From: CAYPEK01 sp964409645
GTDB taxonomy: Bacteria > UBP15 > UBA6099
NCBI GenBank assembly: GCA_964409645.1
Contig: CAYPEK010000140.1
Location: forward strand, 1-9,634
Length of the DNA stretch: 9,634 bases
Direction of reading: 5' to 3'
Positions 5,769 to 9,634 of the stretch are shown here, one piece after another. The translations under genes and the position numbers were made by a program. A model generated the notes under the pieces. It ran no database searches and had not been told where the DNA came from. It saw only the letters and a list, made by a program, of their open reading frames with translations. Every line of letters starts with the position of its first letter. Position 1 is the stretch's first letter.

Positions 5769-6257
5769 ATGTCCCAACAGATTGATGATCAATATATTCT
5801 TACTCCGGACGGCCATAAGAAGCTGCTCGAACTGCTCGAACACTTGAAAAAGGACCATCGCGAAGAAATCCGCGAGCGGATGCAGAACGCCGAAAAAAGC
5901 AGCATTGTCTCCGAAGACCCGGAGTTTGAGGAAATAAAGAAGGATCAGGCGATGCTCGAGAGCCGCATCGCGCACCTCGAAGGCATCCTGAAAAAGAGCA
6001 AGGTGCTCTCTCCGCAGGAAATTTCGACCGACCGCGTGGGAATCGGCTCCCGCGTAAAAGTCAAAAACCTCAAAACCAAGAACGAGGAAGAGTACACAAT
6101 TCTCTCGTCGATGGAAACGAACCCGGCGGAGAACAAGATATCAGACGCCAGCCCGGTAGGCCGCGCTCTGATGCGCGCCAAAAAAGGCGACATCGTGCAG
6201 CCCGAAACGCCGAGAGGCCGCGTCCGGTATCTGATCCTTAACATTAAAAAAAGCTGA
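5769..6257 (+). CDS. greA: GreA/GreB-family transcription elongation factor
   Basis: Gre factors enter the secondary channel of RNA polymerase and stimulate cleavage of backtracked RNA. Length 162 fits the family. Residues 9-80 form the N-terminal antiparallel coiled coil; residues 85-162 form the FKBP-like C-terminal domain, with GIGSRVKVKNL, the ISDASPVGRALMRAKKGDIV stretch and a final beta strand RVRYLIL, all typical. At the coiled-coil tip the family usually has D-x-x-E-N-x-E-Y; here the matching stretch is I46-V-S-E49-D-P-E-F, so the second acidic residue is kept but the first appears to be isoleucine (unless D50 takes its place). This may reduce or change cleavage activity, and GreB or another Gre-like homologue cannot be excluded. 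A very strong AGGAGGG ribosome site precedes the ATG, and a near-consensus promoter lies upstream. lysS follows after 83 bases, probably in the same transcript. Confidence 0.88.
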   Translation: MSQQIDDQYILTPDGHKKLLELLEHLKKDHREEIRERMQNAEKSSIVSEDPEFEEIKKDQAMLESRIAHLEGILKKSKVLSPQEISTDRVGIGSRVKVKNLKTKNEEEYTILSSMETNPAENKISDASPVGRALMRAKKGDIVQPETPRGRVRYLILNIKKS

Positions 6258-6340
6258 CGCCGGCCCACACCGCGTTCAGCCGCGTAACCACGCTTAAAAC
6301 AACATCCGTTCGACCGGCGCGCCGCGCCCGGGGGTGCATC

Positions 6341-7804
6341 ATGGAACAAGACGAACAATACCAACTGCGTATCGAAAAAATCGAGAAGCTGAAAGCGCTC
6401 GGCGTTCCCGCCTACGAGAAGAACTTCACGCGCACACACACCGCAGCGCAGGTCGCCGACGACTTCGAGCAACTCACCGCTTCCGGCGAAAAGGTCACAG
6501 TCGCCGGCCGCATGAAAAACGTCCGCAAGATGGGCAAAGCATCCTTCTGCGATCTATACGACGACTCCGGCAAAATACAGGCTTATGTCAAGCTCGACTC
6601 ATTAGGCGAACAGAAATACGAAGTTTTCAAGCTCGTTGACATAGGCGACATCATCGGCGTCACCGGCGCCGCGTTCAAAACCCGCACCGGCGAAATCACG
6701 ATCCTCGCCGAAGACCTCCGTCTGCTCACAAAGAGCCTGCGCGAGCTGCCCGAGAAGTGGCACGGCCTCCGCGATGTCGAAATCCGCTACCGCCGCCGCT
6801 ACCTCGATCTGATCGCAAACCTCGACGTCAAAAAAGTGTTCGAAACGCGCATCAAGATCGTCCGACGCATCCGCGAGTTCCTTCACGGCCGCGGATTCAG
6901 CGAAGTCGAGACCCCGATGATGCAGGCGCTCGCGGGCGGCGCATCCGCCCGCCCGTTCATCACGCACCACAACGCCCTCGACATCGACCTCTACATGCGC
7001 GTCGCGCCCGAACTCTATTTGAAACGCCTCGCCGTCGGCGGTTTCGAGCGCATCTTCGAGATCAACCGCAACTTCAGAAACGAAGGAATATCGACCAAGC
7101 ACAATCCTGAGTTCACAATGCTCGAACTCTATCAGGCATACACGGACTACCACGGAATGATGGAGATCACCGAATCGCTGATCGCTGACGCCGCGCAGGC
7201 GGCCCTCGGCACAACCGTCGTCGAGTATCAGGGAAAGCAGATCGACTTCACGCCGCCGTGGAAGCGCATTAAATATCTCGACTCGTTCAAAGAATTCGCG
7301 GGCTTCGAATTCGACCTGAACGCGGACGCCGCCTCGCTGGCGGATATCTGCAAGTCGCACAAAATCGACCTCGAACCCGGACTCAACAAAGGGCAGCTCA
7401 TGGACAAACTCTTCGGCGAGCTCGTCGAGACGCACCTCGTCCAGCCTACTTTCATTTACGACTACCCGACGGAGATCTCGCCGCTCGCGCGCCAGCGCGA
7501 CGACGATCCCGCTCTCACAGAGCGCTTCGAGCTCTTCATCAACTCGTTTGAGATAGCGAACGCGTTCACCGAGCTCACCGACCCGACGGAACAGCTCCGC
7601 CGATTCGAAAAACAGCAGGCGCTCCGCGACGCCGGAGATGCCGAAGCACACCGGATCGACTTCGATTTCGTCCGCGCGCTCCAGTACGGCTTCCCGCCCA
7701 CCGGCGGCCTTGGAGTCGGAATCGACCGGCTCGTTATGCTGCTCACCGATTCGCCGTCCATCCGCGACGTCATATTCTTCCCGCTCCTCCGCCCGGAAGA
7801 ATAG
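6341..7804 (+). CDS. lysS: Lysyl-tRNA synthetase, class II
   Basis: Charges tRNA-Lys with lysine using ATP, in the cytoplasm. Residues about 50-145 are the OB-fold anticodon-binding domain (VTVAGRMKNVRKMGKASF near 52-69). The class II catalytic domain follows: motif 1 region around FLHGRGFSEVETPMMQ, motif 2 with FRNEGIS (245-251; R246 contacts ATP) and HNPEFTMLE (254-262), and motif 3 GLGVGIDRLVML (456-467; R463). The family signature of closely packed SIRDVIFFPLLRPE ends the protein. Length 487 is slightly shorter than the roughly 500 residues of well-known bacterial enzymes, with no missing motif. The ATG at 6341 follows a G-rich ribosome site (GGGGGTG). It lies 83 bases after greA with no promoter that I can see in the gap, so co-transcription is likely. 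No obvious terminator follows. Confidence 0.96.
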   Translation: MEQDEQYQLRIEKIEKLKALGVPAYEKNFTRTHTAAQVADDFEQLTASGEKVTVAGRMKNVRKMGKASFCDLYDDSGKIQAYVKLDSLGEQKYEVFKLVDIGDIIGVTGAAFKTRTGEITILAEDLRLLTKSLRELPEKWHGLRDVEIRYRRRYLDLIANLDVKKVFETRIKIVRRIREFLHGRGFSEVETPMMQALAGGASARPFITHHNALDIDLYMRVAPELYLKRLAVGGFERIFEINRNFRNEGISTKHNPEFTMLELYQAYTDYHGMMEITESLIADAAQAALGTTVVEYQGKQIDFTPPWKRIKYLDSFKEFAGFEFDLNADAASLADICKSHKIDLEPGLNKGQLMDKLFGELVETHLVQPTFIYDYPTEISPLARQRDDDPALTERFELFINSFEIANAFTELTDPTEQLRRFEKQQALRDAGDAEAHRIDFDFVRALQYGFPPTGGLGVGIDRLVMLLTDSPSIRDVIFFPLLRPEE

Positions 7805-8001
7805 CATGAGATTTTTATTAAGTTAATCGATGTTTTGCATGTTATGTAGGGCAGGGTCGCCGCACATATTTTGAATGTTTTTTCTTTCTCTATCCTCTTC
7901 TGTTATTCTCCCATCTATTTTTGTTAAATCTTTTCCTCTCGGCCACTACTCGTAGCTATGCTTTTAATCAGAACTACAAATACACTTACAAATATGGGAG
8001 T

Positions 8002-8046
8002 GCGGTGGCCTGACACCGCCCGACTGCCGGTGGCCCGACACCGGCA
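8002..8046. repeat. Tandem pair of related hairpin-forming repeats
   Basis: Two copies of CGGTGGCC[T/C]GACACCG, differing at a single base, lie at 8003-8018 and 8028-8043, 25 bases apart. Each is an inverted repeat: GCGGTG/CACCGC (6 bp, loop GCCTGA) and TGCCGGTG/CACCGGCA (8 bp, loop GCCCGA). The changes outside the core stay complementary in each hairpin (GC..GC in one, CC..GG in the other), so structure seems preserved. No T tract follows on either strand, so these resemble a REP-like intergenic palindrome pair more than a terminator. Confidence 0.6.
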
Positions 8047-8222
8047 CAATTATTACCATAAATGCCGGGGGTCAAAGCGTCGCTAAACTGCAATTAATAC
8101 AAGAGCGGCGCCGGGTCGCCGTTCGGCTGGCCGCGCTCCCATATTTAATGCGCTTTTTATGAGCAAAGCGAATCCGAGCCGCGCACATGAGCAAGCCGTC
8201 ACATAGTACAAACTGCTTCCGG

Positions 8223-8251
8223 TTGTTGACTTTGCCGTTTTGTGTTATCCT
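8223..8251 (+). promoter_or_regulatory. Weak candidate promoter before the FliD-like gene
   Basis: An extended -10 TGTTATCCT (8243-8251) lies 17 bases after TTGTTG (8223-8228). A better -35 (TTGACT, 8226-8231) is at only 14 bases. Transcription would start very near the AGGAGG ribosome site at 8258-8263, which leaves almost no leader, so the real start may be elsewhere. No clear sigma28 or sigma54 promoter was found. Confidence 0.25.
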
Positions 8252-8272
8252 ATTTTTAGGAGGCAGTACGAT

Positions 8273-9634
8273 ATGGAAATCGTTAATCTTAACCCAAAAA
8301 CCGATTTTCCATTGCTGTATGGGCTGAATAAGAGCGGCTTCAATAGTTCCGTTGCTGCACTTGGCGCGCAACAGGTTATCCAAAATAAGGAAGAAACCTC
8401 CGGCGCGAAGCCTTCCACTCGGCTGTTTCTCGACGCGAGCAAACTCTTCAGCAAGGCATCGAGCCTCCTGCCCGACTTTTCGAATTCTGTGTTCAGCGCG
8501 AAAAAAGCAACGAGCAGTAACCCGCTCGCGGCGACATTCACGCCCGCTAACGACGCGCTGCCCAACAATTATGAAATCACCGTCGCCCAAACGATGGGCT
8601 CGCAGACCATCCGCAGCGACACTCAAATCTCGAACGAAACGATGGATCTCTCGCGCGGCTACTTCGAGTTCTCCATCTACAACGGCAAGGATATTTACGA
8701 CTTCAACGTAATGATCGACGAGAACGCAACCTACGGCGAAGCAATGCAAGCGGTTGCGGACACGATAAACGAAGCAGATGTGGGCATCTCGGCAAGCGTT
8801 GTGAACAACTACAACGTACCCTCCGCCTACCTCGAAATCTATGGCATCTCTCGCGAGGCGATGAACACCGCGAACGTTTACGACACGAGCGGAACACTGA
8901 TGTCGCAGCTCGGTGTCAAAAATATTCAGGACGCGGGCGAAACAACCGGCGGCCTCGAAGACGCGACAGCGCTCGCGAAGTTCAACGTCAACGGGAAAGA
9001 TATCTTCGCGCAAACAAATTCCGCGCCGATCCATGAAGGCGTCCTCTTTTACAGGAATTACAACATCGACGTCGAAAAATCCGGCGAGGAAATCTACAAC
9101 GAGTGGGTAGATAACGGCGGGCAGTTCAAAAACATGGCGATGCCGAACAGCAACGACGCTCTCGGAATCTACGGCGACAACCTCGGCACGCTCGACCTGA
9201 ACGGGACAACCGAGGACGTCGCAAACATAGACGTCGGCACGGATGAAAACGCTATCGCCAACGGAATCGGCGATTTCCTCTCGGCGCTTAACCAGTTCAA
9301 GGAAACACTCAGCACCGAAGCGGCATCGGGCGGCGGGCAGGTCGGCGGATTCCTCTCGAGCATCCTCGCAAATAACGAGTCGTCGCTTTCCGAACTTGGA
9401 ATCGTCAACAACAGCGGCGACTGGTCGGTATTCGACAGGAACACACTCGAAAGTCAGATCAGAACCGGATACAACGACATTAAAGAATTGTTCGGCGGCA
9501 CGGACGGGATCGCAGAAAAAACGCTATTCGGCGTCAAAAAGTCCCTCTATGCGCCGATGTTCAGCATGGCGCCCGCGGAGTACCACCCCGGCGGCACCTC
9601 GCTGTTCAACGTCACCGGCTTCCTCGTCGATGAC
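8273..9634 (+). CDS. FliD-like flagellar filament cap / hook-associated protein 2, partial (C-terminus beyond window)
   Basis: The frame is open for 454 codons from ATG 8273, with AGGAGG 9 bases upstream, to the end of the window; no stop codon is seen. The order of recognisable pieces matches the FliD family, whose pentamer caps the growing flagellar filament and guides flagellin folding. Residues 50-115 fit the late FliD N-terminal domain (FSAKKATSSNPLAATF at 74-89, then NNYEITVAQTMGSQTI). Residues 130-190 carry the beta-strand/NGK unit with a helix like TLxDAxxxIN (YGEAMQAVADTINEA at 154-168) and SASVVNN...YLEIYG. Residues 235-260 repeat the FxVNGK pattern. Residues 323-345 and 373-410 match the C-terminal helical part (AIANGIGDFLSALNQF; SELGIVNN; GYNDIKELF). 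The first 50 residues lack the usual GLDTDSI-type start. Export would be by the flagellar type III route, as there is no signal peptide. Other adhesin-like or appendage proteins remain possible. Confidence 0.7.
   Translation, partial: MEIVNLNPKTDFPLLYGLNKSGFNSSVAALGAQQVIQNKEETSGAKPSTRLFLDASKLFSKASSLLPDFSNSVFSAKKATSSNPLAATFTPANDALPNNYEITVAQTMGSQTIRSDTQISNETMDLSRGYFEFSIYNGKDIYDFNVMIDENATYGEAMQAVADTINEADVGISASVVNNYNVPSAYLEIYGISREAMNTANVYDTSGTLMSQLGVKNIQDAGETTGGLEDATALAKFNVNGKDIFAQTNSAPIHEGVLFYRNYNIDVEKSGEEIYNEWVDNGGQFKNMAMPNSNDALGIYGDNLGTLDLNGTTEDVANIDVGTDENAIANGIGDFLSALNQFKETLSTEAASGGGQVGGFLSSILANNESSLSELGIVNNSGDWSVFDRNTLESQIRTGYNDIKELFGGTDGIAEKTLFGVKKSLYAPMFSMAPAEYHPGGTSLFNVTGFLVDD

Larger units (their letters stand above)
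7805..8272. other. Gene-free stretch between lysS and the FliD-like gene
   Basis: No convincing reading frame, tRNA or CRISPR array is visible in these 468 bases. The first part (to about 7995) is AT-rich with several T-runs, including one near 7877-7882, but no stem precedes it. The second part (about 8000-8170) is GC-rich and holds successive short inverted repeats: two related hairpins at 8002-8046, CGGCG/CGCCG at about 8106-8121, and CGCTTT/AAAGCG at 8151-8170. The motif GGGTCGCCG occurs twice (7854 and 8113). The last part (8200-8272) carries the promoter and ribosome site of the FliD-like gene. Confidence 0.6.

Noticed and set aside
6602..7807. Long minus-strand reading frame (401 codons) opposite lysS
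   Set aside because: lysS is certain on the plus strand; the GC-rich third codon positions make long open antisense frames. The antisense translation is Val/Glu/Asp/Arg-rich without motifs.
7865..7892. T-rich stretch after lysS as an intrinsic terminator
   Set aside because: No stable stem precedes the T-run, so it was not called.
8221..8235. Sigma54-like GG...GC element before the FliD-like gene
   Set aside because: The spacing between GG (8221-8222) and GC (8234-8235) is 11 rather than the required 10, and the flanking bases do not match.
8205..8242. Sigma28-like flagellar promoter (GCCG at 8235)
   Set aside because: Only 5 of 8 bases fit the -10 and no TAAA-type -35 exists at the right distance.
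8072..9034. Minus-strand frame (320 codons) opposite the FliD-like gene
   Set aside because: The plus frame has a strong AGGAGG site and family-like motifs; the minus frame has neither and crosses the hairpin-rich intergenic DNA.

Overview
The window is GC-rich bacterial chromosome with dense, confidently bacterial genes (lysyl-tRNA synthetase, a GreA-type elongation factor), Shine-Dalgarno sites and sigma70-type promoters. The mix of a GH78-type rhamnosidase-like enzyme, a CE6/SASA-type acetylesterase, several exported proteins of unknown family and a flagellar cap-like protein would fit a polysaccharide-degrading member of the PVC group (for example Lentisphaerota/Kiritimatiellota). That taxonomic guess rests on gene content only and is tentative.

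Layout. (1) Positions 52-2521, minus strand: three closely spaced genes reading leftward, apparently one operon driven by a promoter near 2556-2584. They encode a 285-aa exported protein, a 274-aa exported SASA/CE6-type esterase and a 227-aa exported helical protein. All three carry N-terminal export signals. (2) 2522-2719: a divergent control region with a terminator-like hairpin facing the minus operon, a promoter for each direction, and a long imperfect inverted repeat bracketing the rightward promoter. (3) 2720-5125, plus strand: an 801-aa exported GH78/alpha-L-rhamnosidase-like enzyme. (4) 5203-5523, minus strand: a 106-aa basic protein with a four-cysteine zinc-ribbon-like pattern, convergent with the GH78 gene; hairpins lie between the two. 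(5) 5696-7804, plus strand: a near-consensus promoter followed by a greA-like gene and lysS, probably co-transcribed. (6) 7805-8272: a 468-base stretch without a gene, AT-rich at first and then holding several GC-rich hairpins. (7) 8273 to the window end: a plus-strand reading frame that runs off the end (454 codons seen) and resembles the flagellar filament cap / hook-associated protein 2 family (FliD).

How the parts may work together (inference): the divergent esterase operon and GH78 gene share a control region and all encode exported proteins, so they may act on the same acetylated, rhamnose-containing glycan outside the cytoplasm. GreA and LysRS are housekeeping information-processing genes. 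The FliD-like gene would belong to motility or to another surface appendage.

The main points for a second look are: the GreA-like protein keeps one of the two acidic residues at its catalytic tip but appears to lack the other; the FliD-like protein has an atypical N-terminus; the divergent promoter region has unusual architecture; and two exported proteins have no assigned family.
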